This document shows, piece by piece, positions 1-6,806 of a DNA stretch of 11,173 bases. The notes under the pieces are model-generated. The model made no database searches and was not told the DNA's origin. It saw nothing but the letters and a program-made list of their open reading frames with translations. The stretch covers positions 1-11,173 of the forward strand of contig JAOXYB010055634.1 in assembly GCA_028565635.1 (NCBI GenBank). The letters run 5' to 3'. The DNA comes from Phoronis ovalis. Lineage: Eukaryota; Phoronida; Phoronidae. Both the position numbers and the translations under genes were made by a program. Within the stretch, counting starts at the first letter, position 1; each line of letters opens with the position of its first letter.

Positions 1-315
1 CTACCCTTGTATTTCACAAAATTTGGATTACTACCCTACAATTTCAAAAAATTTGGATTGGGTTTGCTACCACAAGCAAAACTTTTGGATTGAGTTTCGC
101 GGCACATCCCCATAGTCAAAAAACCTTGAGTACCCCCCCCCCGGGTTTGAGTCTCCGGAAATATGTTTGAGTTCCTGGCATCTCGCGCGTGTACGTGGAA
201 ATGACAGTTTGAGTAGCAGGAATTTCAGTGCAAAACCGGGAAAAAGGGTTTGAATGGTGGTATAGGAAACAGGTTCGCGAGTACGGATTGACGGTTTGAA
301 TCTACGCTGGTTAGG
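1..315 (-). repeat. Modular degenerate repeat, cap plus two arrays (copy A)
   Basis: Read on the minus strand this block has three parts. Plus positions 145-315 hold degenerate units of 20-21 bp; on the plus strand the core is GTTTGAGT or GTTTGAAT, at 145, 165, 207, 248 and 294, with weaker units fitting the phase at 186, 227 and 273. Next come a C10 tract (133-142) and a cap at 98-131, whose minus-strand text starts TACTCAA and ends GGGGATGTGCCGCG. Last, 1-91 contains three units of 29-32 bp, each ending on the plus strand with TTGGATT (ends at 29, 59 and 91). The cap matches the one at 3313-3350 in the opposite orientation. The block is CpG-richer than its surroundings. It runs off the left edge of the window, so its full length is unknown. 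I see no coding capacity and no target-site duplication. Confidence 0.7.
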
Positions 316-359
316 TATAAAAAGGCCTGAAGTCAGTTCTCCAATTTAAACAAAACATG
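316..359 (+). promoter_or_regulatory. TATA-like core promoter motif with nearby Kozak ATG
   Basis: TATAAAAAGG begins at 316. An initiator-like CCAATTT (341-347) places a possible start site near A343, 27 bases after the first T of the TATA box. ATG at 357 has A at -3 and G at +4, but its frame closes after nine codons. The motif adjoins the degenerate repeat at 1-315 and may simply be part of it. No transcript evidence is visible. Confidence 0.2.
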
Positions 360-703
360 GCGCTTGCGTCTACAACAGTTTTATAGTGCGAACAATCAGT
401 ATCAAGACTAAAATTCACAAGATTTTTTTTCTGGCTAATATTTTGATCACGATTGTCCATGCAAACAAGGCCATGATACAACTCCTAAATTACAAGTCCT
501 GTACATCCATAAAACCCGACACTTTCATAATTTATTATCGACCTATCCTTGCTGTCCCCAGGAATTATACCCAGTTCCAGGATGCAAAGATACGCTATTT
601 AGTTCTTATGAGAAAATTCAACAAAAAAGTATTTGTATGTTGTGTGAGTATATATTCACTATTTTTTCTATTGAGATGCGAAAAAGGAAATAAGACTGAC
701 TGA
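350..703 (+). other. Open reading frame, possible exon, unrecognised
   Basis: One frame is open for 117 sense codons, from just after a TAA at 347-349 to a stop at 701-703. No ATG occurs early in it; the first clear in-frame ATG is at 473 and would give 76 residues. Residues encoded around 410-470 include a hydrophobic run (FFLANILITIV), which could be a membrane or signal segment if a start existed upstream. A donor-like GTGAGT at 644 follows a codon boundary, so the frame could end as an exon there. The strong-context ATG at 357 lies in another frame. Frames this long are uncommon but can arise by chance in a window of this size. I recognise no family. Confidence 0.2.
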
Positions 704-1319
704 AAATGTATTATTAATTACATAATGCCTGTTTATAGTAATATATTTGAAAGTGCCTAAGCTATGACTACTGCTAGAAATCCGACTTATTTACATTTTA
801 TCTATTCATGTGTATTAATGGTCATTTAATCTTGGCTGACCCTCCCCCCACAGGCTGACCAGCCCATATTTAGTACACCACTAGTCTACAGGTTATGTGC
901 CCCAGACATATTTATGCATAGTGGCAATCTATTTCCATCTCAATGAAATTAAACTACGAGGATTTCGATGTTGATTTGATAAGTGAATTTGGTCATTTTT
1001 GCCCTTATCCACTTAAGATCTAGAATTCAGAAATTACAATCAAAATATTCCAATAAAAAGCACAGCCTTCAGCAATATAATGAGTGACAAGGTCAATTCT
1101 TGTGCAAAGAGCTATCATCTTATCCCTACTATAATATAACAACCTATGTTTCCATTTTTTCATTGTCTTGTTTATTTCTTTTTAAACACTGCTTATCTCT
1201 CTTAATGTGAACTTTGATTTCAAAATTGACTGTTATGATTAAAAAAATCTCCAAAGTACACAGTTCTGATTAACTAGTAGAGCAAGTGAAGTGTTTTTTG
1301 TCAGAAGTAATTTTGCCTT
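704..1319. other. AT-rich non-coding stretch, nothing recognised
   Basis: No open frame of note, no array and no terminal inverted repeat was found. A small direct repeat GGCTGACC occurs at 834 and 853 around a C-rich tract, which is too short to interpret. Confidence 0.5.
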
Positions 1320-1440
1320 TACATATTTGTCCTCAACAATGAGGTCCTTCAGACCAGACCTCTTATACTTTTGTAATATGTAATGTAATATGTAATATAC
1401 CAAACACAGGCTAATAAAAAGCCTCTATGTTCGGGTCTAA
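1320..1440 (+). mobile_element. Possible 3' end of a LINE-type retrotransposon
   Basis: The stretch has a hairpin GAGGTC/GACCTC with a 10-nt loop (1340-1361). It continues with a TGTAATA-rich run (1373-1400) and a second hairpin AGGCT/AGCCT (1408-1424) whose loop carries AATAAA (1413-1418). A stem-loop holding AATAAA, preceded by a T-rich simple tract, is the form I remember for 3' ends of many invertebrate non-LTR retrotransposons. No reverse transcriptase frame is present upstream, so this would be a 5'-truncated copy. No target-site duplication was found by eye. Confidence 0.3.
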
Positions 1441-2386
1441 TAATATGACTACTAACTTAACTAACTTACTAACTTAATTACAGTATAACCTATCATAAAA
1501 GGACTTATGGTCTTTCCTTTTGGTTTCACATTCTGAACTGTAACCTTCGAGACAGGTTTTGTGGTCTAGTTTTTATCTATTGCATTTACCACATGTATTA
1601 GTAAGAATTCAATTATATTAGTTTACATTTTATTTCTAGTTTCATTTCATGAAATACGTGAAAAAGAACTTTTTTTCATACACGCCATAAAGCATACTGC
1701 AAAATGCCACATTTTATTAATAATCCAATTCTAGTGAGATGTTCTTTCAGTAGCAGCTGTATTTTAACTGGGGTGTCAACATGGTTTAGGCAATAGTCTA
1801 ATGTTAAAAGTACAAAAAATGGGTCATGGCACTGGGCCTAATTTTCAGTTCAAGGACAATATGTTACATTAAATACACAGTCTCTGCATAGGCTACATAT
1901 TTTACAAATTTTCAAAAATCTAAAAAATATTTTCAAATTAATTACATCATCATTATAAACGGATTGTGAAAATATATAAACTGGGTAAATTTGGCGGCAT
2001 TAATGTATTGTATGACATACATGTGCGACACTTGTTTAACTGTACAACACCTAAAAAAAATATGGGTCATAGTCACGGCAGCACAATTTTCCGTTTTCAC
2101 AAGCAATCAGCTACAAATACAATTGTTGGCTGTGAAATGTTGCATAAAATATTCAGGTCATATAGTTCAGCACAATTTTAGTTCAAAGCTGTGGCAAGCA
2201 CCAACAAAACACGCTTTTAATAAACATACCAGTTATGTTCATTAAATTATTTACAGGTACACAGGTATAACACAGGTTCTTATTGACAATATTTTGCTGT
2301 TTGCATAAATTGCATAATTTTATTAAAGCATTGTATAAGCTCAGTGTAATAGTACTTACTCAACAAAAACATTAAGAATAAATTTG
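1441..2386. other. AT-rich non-coding stretch with weak repeats
   Basis: An ACTAACTTA-type simple run lies at 1447-1481. A degenerate motif, A-tract then GGGTCAT and later AATTTT followed by a T/A-rich tail, occurs near 1816, 2053 and 2150, the last two about 90 bp apart. Two overlapping short open frames lie at 1966-2245 in different phases with no splice context that favours either. I do not support a gene here. Confidence 0.4.
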
Positions 2387-2392
2387 TTTATT
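2387..2392 (-). terminator. Poly(A) signal AATAAA for the 2491-2740 model
   Basis: The minus strand reads AATAAA here, 99 nt after the stop codon of the candidate terminal exon ending at 2491. The distance suits a short 3' untranslated region. In AT-rich DNA such hexamers are common, so it only supports a gene already suggested by splice signals. Confidence 0.35.
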
Positions 2393-2490
2393 TAACCCAG
2401 AACTTGTGGTTCCATAAACACTCCAGTAACCCAAAGGGGGGGATGTACTTAAATAATTAGATTTAATACACCATATCATAAAAGTTCCAA

Positions 2491-2740
2491 TCATTCATTG
2501 CCGAAATCAGTTGTGAGGGTTCCTTGTGTCACACTTCCTAGGCAGTGCTCTTGAGCAACTGAACTGCCTATTTGTGTTCCACCCAGGCATACTACACACA
2601 CTAAGCATTTTCTCCAAAAAAAAATGGATTCAGTTGGTGTTAGGGAATAACTGCACATTTCAATATAAATTCTAGACATGCAACATATTGGTACGAAGAC
2701 CACTTACCTTTAGCTAATACTGTTACCACAAGCTGAAGCG
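2491..2740 (-). CDS. Candidate 3' part of a spliced gene with a 33-nt microexon
   Basis: On the minus strand a T14 tract followed by AG (acceptor at 2742-2741) precedes a 33-nt exon (2740-2708), which ends in AAAG before a near-ideal donor GTAAGTG. Only one of its three frames is open, reading LQLVVTVLAK. After a 107-nt intron, an acceptor ending in TTAG (2602-2601) opens a terminal exon (2600-2491) in the matching phase. It continues with VCVVCLGG and ends in TDFGNE and a TGA at 2493-2491. The hydrophobic run across the junction could be a signal peptide end or membrane segment. Three cysteines are present. The first exon is not identified; it must end with one base of an incomplete codon. 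I recognise no family. Splice strength, phase agreement and a downstream AATAAA support the model, but it is judged by eye. Confidence 0.4.
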
Positions 2741-2742
2741 CT

Positions 2743-2756
2743 AAAAAAAAAAAAAA
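2743..2756. repeat. A14 homopolymer
   Basis: Fourteen consecutive A on the plus strand. On the minus strand this is the pyrimidine tract of the acceptor for the 33-nt microexon. Confidence 0.9.
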
Positions 2757-2846
2757 TATATATAAAATAATTTTCAAACAATACAATTAATACTTTGTAA
2801 ATTCCATCTGGTGATCAAAATAAAATCAGCATATATCATCATGCAT

Positions 2847-3127
2847 ATAGTCCGTATACATTTTTATGTTTAATATATGTAAACGTCTTCAAAGACAATA
2901 AAAAGGAAGATCAGCAGGTGATGCAATGCTATTCCCAGTGCAGTGACTGCACCTACAAATGTCAATAAGTGAAGACTGTAGGTAATCTTTTATAATAGTC
3001 TGCATAGATTTTTATGTACAATGCATTTAAATGACATTGAATGTGATAGAGACCAGCATATGATACAATGCTATTCCCAGTGCAATGAGTGCATCTGAGT
3101 TGAAATGTCAGGAAGTGAATACTGCAG
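2847..3127. repeat. Diverged tandem duplication, units about 135-148 bp
   Basis: Copy 1 spans about 2847-2981 and copy 2 about 2995-3127. They share an identical 19-mer (2924-2942 and 3066-3084), a 22-bp block starting at 2847 and 2995 with three mismatches, and an AAATGTCA...AAGTGAA block starting at 2957 and 3103. The offset drifts between 142 and 148 through small indels. A weaker partial match near 2826-2850 may be the edge of a third copy. No coding potential is evident. Confidence 0.75.
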
Positions 3128-3312
3128 AAAAGTCAATGTACCTAGTAATATATGCATCATATCTCACTGCACAATTTTTCTTTTCATGAAAAGCGTAACC
3201 ACAACTTAGCATTAAATTGACTAAATTTATATCTCCAAATCATTTACTGGCACTACGCATTTCCAGAGGCTAATATTGAGACTTGATAAAAATTTGGAGG
3301 TATGTGGCCGGA

Positions 3313-3350
3313 GGGGTACTTGACAGAAGAGTTGGTAGGGGTGTGCGGCC
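3313..3350 (+). repeat. Conserved cap of the modular repeat (copy B)
   Basis: The text GGGGTACTTGA...TAGGGGTGTGCGGC aligns with the minus-strand cap at 98-136. Both have a G-run, TACT, about 17-18 loosely matching bases, then GGGG(A)TGTGC(C/G)GC. Here it precedes the 3368-3694 array directly. Preceding sequence at 3280-3312 is G-richer, like the 20-bp unit zone of copy A, but no clear units remain. Confidence 0.7.
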
Positions 3351-3367
3351 CGGATTAAAAAACCCTG

Positions 3368-3694
3368 ACCCTGTGGTAAATGAAGATCACCAAAAATATA
3401 CCCTGTCGCAAATGAAAAAAGAGGAAAAATACCCTGTCGTAAATAACTCTCCCGAAATAGATACTCTGTGTAAAATTTACTTGCAAATTATATACCCTGT
3501 GGTAAAAAAATATGGAAAAGTTTACGAACCTTAATTTTTCATCATACCTGTCGTAAATGCGTTTTCCAAGGATGTATCCTGTGGTAAATGAATATTTTTT
3601 GAAAATATACCCTGTGGTAAATATCCAGCAAGAAAAGTATACCCTGTGGTAAATAAGGCTTTGAGAAGCATGAAAAATATACCCTGTGGTAAAT
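3368..3694 (+). repeat. Ten-unit array of ACCCTGTGGTAAAT, period about 32 bp
   Basis: Ten cores begin at 3368, 3400, 3431, 3463, 3494, 3546, 3576, 3609, 3641 and 3681. Spacings are 32, 31, 32, 31, 52, 30, 33, 32 and 40. The core ACCCTGTGGTAAAT is exact in units 1, 8, 9 and 10. Others vary at few positions, with GTCGTAAAT and GTCGCAAAT variants. Spacers of about 16-19 bp are A-rich and mostly unrelated, though several end in AAAATAT just before the core. Spacings are not held to multiples of three and the core is read in all three frames of the minus strand, so it is not a coding repeat. Within-core conservation with free spacers is unusual for a simple minisatellite. Confidence 0.85.
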
Positions 3695-4078
3695 GCTGGA
3701 GCTGAAAAAAGGGGCCTATTAGGTGGCACATATATATATATAGCACGGGTATGTGCACACTGTAAGTTTATATTCAAAGAAACATCACATACAGGACATA
3801 CTATAGCCTAGATTTGCACCAACAAGCCTAAAGCAACACTTTTTTTGATAATGTCATTTTGAATACTGATAATATGTTGATTTAATCCTCCACTGTAATC
3901 CTCATGAAAATATAAATGTAAAGTTTTTTGTTTGTTTACGTTATCTGTTTAATGAGAATTATTATAACTGTTGAGAGGGCAACTCAGAAAATTTGGAAAT
4001 ATTTTTTTTAGCACAAGTGTATAATGATTTAAACATACAGCCAGTCTGACAAGTCTGCATCGGCTAGATACTAGATAG
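3695..4078. other. Gene-free stretch with an (AT)n microsatellite
   Basis: A short (AT)6 run lies at 3730-3742. A donor-like ACTGTAAGTTT occurs near 3760 without a supportable exon before it. Otherwise the stretch is AT-rich and shows nothing recognisable. Confidence 0.5.
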
Positions 4079-4145
4079 CCACTGTCTATTTTTCATGTTT
4101 ACATTTATAAAGTACCAGTTGCGTTCAAGAAAAAAAACTGTTTAG

Positions 4146-4369
4146 CGTGGTTATCATTTGAAGGAGCTCCAAAGCAACATCTTGCACACGTTTTTAAAAA
4201 TTGGGACAATGTAGCTGGCATTTTCAAAGAATTACCTCTAAAAAAATTCAACAGTGACTGTCTAACATGGTCTTTTAGAAAAAATATGACCTTGTGCCCA
4301 GTGAATTCTCAACAAGAACAGTGCGGAAAGTACATGAGACTTTGCTACACAAGTACACACTCCAAGTGA
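4146..4369 (+). CDS. Candidate terminal exon, unrecognised
   Basis: A frame is open from 4079 to a TGA at 4367-4369. An acceptor-like CTGTTTAG at 4138-4145 would start an exon in phase 1, giving 73 further residues from WLSFEGAPKQHL through FKNWDNVAGIF to RLCYTSTHSK. The inferred peptide has four cysteines in its second half and a composition that looks protein-like. No ATG precedes the exon in frame, so a first exon upstream would be required and I could not find one. An AATAAA at 4504-4509 could end the transcript. A frame of this length is expected about once by chance in a window like this, so confidence is low. Confidence 0.22.
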
Positions 4370-4460
4370 AGTATAAAGACAGAACAATATGTCTTAAGAC
4401 ACGAAGGGCAATCCAGACACGAAGGCTTCCCATAACCATAAATTAATCATGTCATGAAGA

Positions 4461-4766
4461 TCAAATGACGAGGTACTTCGCTCGATCACCGTATATTACA
4501 TGCAATAAAATATATTCTATATTACAACAATTGCGTTCAACAGCCTCATTAAAGCTTGCATTAAGACATTCGGTTCCAGAGTCCCGATCTTCATACGTTT
4601 CTGTTTTACTACATTGGGATGGATCAAGGTCGGGACAACACAGAAGTGCGTAGTTGGTTCCAGCCCGACCCAATCCATCATTGCATCTGACGGCATGTGA
4701 ATCAACTGCTGGAACTTTTTCCTGAAAATGTGTGCAGTTCTTACCTATGAAAAAACGCAACAGCAT
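4461..4766 (-). CDS. Candidate cysteine-rich exon, possibly secreted protein
   Basis: The minus strand is open for 101 codons. Two acceptors fit: ...TTTTTTCATAG, after which the exon starts GTAAGAAC at 4745, or ...CATTTTCAG, starting GAAAAAG near 4727. Between there and a possible donor TTGTAATA near 4523, the frame carries eight cysteines in about 77 residues, including AVRCNDG, YALLCCPD, QCSK and NEAVERNCC. An even number of cysteines in a short acidic segment suits a disulfide-bonded extracellular domain. The donor leaves one base, the same phase needed by the 33-nt microexon at 2740-2708, so the two could belong to one gene across an intron of about 1.8 kb; this is inference. I recognise no family. 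Other frames are also open here because the DNA is GC-richer. Confidence 0.3.
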   Translation of the reverse strand: MLLRFFIGKNCTHFQEKVPAVDSHAVRCNDGLGRAGTNYALLCCPDLDPSQCSKTETYEDRDSGTECLNASFNEAVERNCCNIEYILLHVIYGDRAKYLVI

Positions 4767-4989
4767 GTTTGAGAAGGATGTTATCTTCCCCGTGACTAAA
4801 AAACGTGTTTTATCCTACGTGCATTCCGAATTTACAAAACCTTCGTTTTTTTACTCCCGGTGCCTTGAACTTCTATCCATGTCTGAGTGCGCAACTGTCT
4901 GGGCGCACGACGGAAATAATCGAAGTGTTACGAAGAAAGTCGAGACATGTGTCTGGCGTCTGGTCAAACGTAATTATACAGATTACTAA

Positions 4990-5737
4990 CAGGCTCTATC
5001 AGCAATGACCAATTTTTTTACTGCATCAATAAAAGGGTCTGTTACGGTCATATGGTGACATACTTACTAATTTATAAGAATTTCATAAATAACAGGATAT
5101 ACAAATTTTGAAAACTAGCTAAATTCATTACTCAACTTTTTTTATTTTACTTTTATTTTCTAATATTAATAGTGTCATTATCGATACTCCGACAATAAAT
5201 AATTAACTCTCAAGCCCGTATGTATCTATTGTGTATGACTTCATTAAAGACATGACTGAATCAGCTTAAAGTTTCAGGAACGTAGACACCTGGCGTAGAC
5301 ACGCTTGGAATTTACAGCTGATATGTTATGAATAAAATAAAGTAATATAAGTGGACTCCTTGAGAAGAATCAATGATAGAAAAAAATATCAAGCTGGTTG
5401 CTACATGTGAATAAAAGAAATTTTAATAAACAAGTGTTAGATGGATTCCGATAGTTATTTGCTTTAATCATACTATTAATAAATTACCTCGATATTTTAA
5501 AATAAGGTGCATCCCAATTTTAGTAAAGGTACTTAAAATTTCAAAACAATCTTTATCAAACTTTTAATCAGTTTGATTATATAACACATAAAATATAACT
5601 ATGGTTATTTTAAATTTATTTTTCATGCATTTTTAATCGCTTTATCTTTTATGTGGTTAACAGGAACTGTTGACACGACTGTCTAGGCAAATGCTATAAA
5701 GTAGCAAAATAAACTTATTAGAGATTATGCCTTATTA
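4990..5737. other. AT-rich stretch, nothing recognised
   Basis: No open frame, array or long inverted repeat was found. The sequence is dense in A/T homopolymers, as expected for intergenic or intronic DNA in this genome. Confidence 0.5.
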
Positions 5738-5805
5738 ATGGCGGCTTGTTGCCATGGCGCTTAATGAAGCTTATAGCCAAGCAGAGTATTAATAGTAGCC
5801 ATATT
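5738..5805 (+). promoter_or_regulatory. Possible promoter with two YY1-like motifs
   Basis: ATGGCGGC at 5738-5745 and CCATATT at 5799-5805 match the YY1 core in both orientations. YY1-like sites are common near start sites of TATA-less metazoan genes. They lie 85-150 bp upstream of the ATG at 5890. The ATG at 5738 itself opens only eight codons. The assignment rests on motif resemblance alone. Confidence 0.25.
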
Positions 5806-5889
5806 GGAAACAAGTAACTCACTAGAGACGCTTTTTTAATCAACTTTGAATTACTTGTTGCTTAAATTAGTTGTTTTATTTAGGTAAAT

Positions 5890-6279
5890 ATGGCAACAGA
5901 GAAGGTGGTGGGGAAGCAGGTAGCGGGTTGTAACTATGTAGCAATGGATCAAATTTGGTGAGTAATTGCAGCGTTAATTTTAGACTGTTGATGGGTTTTT
6001 ATAAATAAAATCATTTTGTTAGAAAGTGGGATATTTAGTTTTTCTGTTTTTAATAACACTTCCATTCTAACCCGGCCATTCATATGTTTTTTAAGGCTAC
6101 GCCTACACAACTGTACGTGTCAGGTTTATAAACCAGGACCCGCTGTTTTTATTTATGATGTTGTTGATATAAACGATGCTACGACAGGCTGTGTAGTTTT
6201 GTCTCACCCACCATTAAAATGCTCCTCCAGACATATAACAGTTGACACGAAGCCAACTTACTTTGTGTTTTGTGCCTGA
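5890..6279 (+). CDS. Candidate two-exon gene, 83-residue product, unrecognised
   Basis: Exon 1 coding starts at ATG 5890 (MATEKVVGKQVAG...) and ends at 5957 before an excellent donor GTGAGTAA. This leaves two bases of codon 23. The preceding TTGTTTTATTTAG at 5871-5883 resembles an acceptor, so a 5' untranslated exon may exist. A 138-nt intron ends at TTTTTTAAG (6095); exon 2 (6096-6279) continues in frame and closes with TGA at 6277-6279, giving 83 residues. Later segments include YKPGPAVFIYDVVDIND and TKPTYFVFCA. An alternative acceptor ending ATTTAG near 6036 is in the same frame. AATAAA follows at 6357. There is no signal peptide or obvious domain. Exon 1 with its donor is the firmer half; it could instead splice to an exon outside this window. 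Confidence 0.4.
6123..6134. repeat. 12-bp perfect palindrome GGTTTATAAACC
   Basis: The twelve bases are their own reverse complement. They lie within the candidate exon 2 of the 5890-6279 model. The pairing does not extend outward. Confidence 0.8.
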
Positions 6280-6356
6280 GACTATTACAGCTTAGTTATA
6301 ATAGTGCCAGCCTAGTGCTTTGATGGTGGAAGAGCAGATAACCCAGCTTGTTTGTA

Positions 6357-6362
6357 AATAAA
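6357..6362 (+). terminator. Poly(A) signal AATAAA for the 5890-6279 model
   Basis: AATAAA lies 78 nt after the stop codon of the candidate exon 2. The distance is typical for a short 3' untranslated region. Confidence 0.35.
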
Positions 6363-6377
6363 AGTGACACCTTGATC

Positions 6378-6523
6378 GTATACTAGGGGTATACATGCGT
6401 AAAAATTAACAAGGCGACAAGACCTTAAATTGCACTGGCAGAGGAACACATAGGCAAACAGTGACTGACAGACACGATTCAATTTTTAATGCTTTAGGGG
6501 TATATACATGGGTAAAAATCAAT
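6378..6523. repeat. Paired direct repeats of about 28 bp, 110 bp apart
   Basis: The motif TAGGGGTATACATG(C/G)GTAAAAAT occurs at 6384-6407 and again at 6495-6519, the second with a two-base insertion (TATATACATG). The first copy also forms a GTATAC/GTATAC inverted repeat (6378-6383 and 6389-6394). The 80-90 bp between them are unremarkable. They could flank a small insertion or be remnants of a tandem repeat. Confidence 0.6.
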
Positions 6524-6746
6524 CATAGTATATACTAACTTTGTTGACACAGTGGCATGCTGCATGATAATTGTGGGGACCAGTGGATGTCATTTATATT
6601 TTGGTGTGTTGAACAATATTCACTTTTTAAAAAATTGTAGACTAATTAACACTGTTGTCCTGCATTCAATCCAAGACAGAGCAGTTAGCTGATATCATGC
6701 AATGTGAGTTCACACTTGTGGCTGAAGCACTTCCCTTTATATGTAT
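6524..6746. other. AT-rich stretch, nothing recognised
   Basis: No open frame or repeat could be supported here. It leads into the decayed module at 6747. Confidence 0.4.
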
Positions 6747-6806
6747 GTAGCAGGGATGTGAGACACAGGGGTTAAAATCCTGACCCTGAAATATCCTGGT
6801 GATAAA
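6747..6806 (+). repeat. Decayed copy of the modular repeat (copy C)
   Basis: GTAGCAGGGATGTGAGACAC aligns with the cap end TTGGTAGGGGTGTGCGGCCC of copy B. It is followed by TTAAAATCCTGACCCTG, matching ATTAAAAAACCCTGACCCTG at the start of the 3368 array. One further core-like unit is present: ATATCCTGGTGATAAAT against ATACCCTGTGGTAAAT. The array then stops. Orientation is the same as copy B. Confidence 0.6.

Noticed and set aside
272-304. tRNA B-box-like GGTTTGAATC sequences
   Set aside because: No matching A box, acceptor stem or cloverleaf was found. They are units of the 20-21 bp array.
1966-2245. Two overlapping plus-strand open frames of 71 and 84 codons
   Set aside because: They overlap in different frames, have no splice or codon signal favouring either, and lie in weak repeats.
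3368-3694. CRISPR-like array of repeats and unique spacers
   Set aside because: The context is eukaryotic, the cores are only 14 bp and degenerate, spacers are A-rich and vary in length, and no cas gene is present.
3355-3777. A 140-codon minus-strand open frame with repeated TTGYIF, YHRVYF and LPQGIF peptides
   Set aside because: It is the translation of the ACCCTGTGGTAAAT array. The same core appears in all three frames because spacings are not multiples of three, and the core lacks TAA-type stops on the minus strand.
4465-5008. Several further short open frames on both strands
   Set aside because: They are by-products of lower stop frequency in a GC-richer island; only the cysteine-rich minus-strand frame has splice context.
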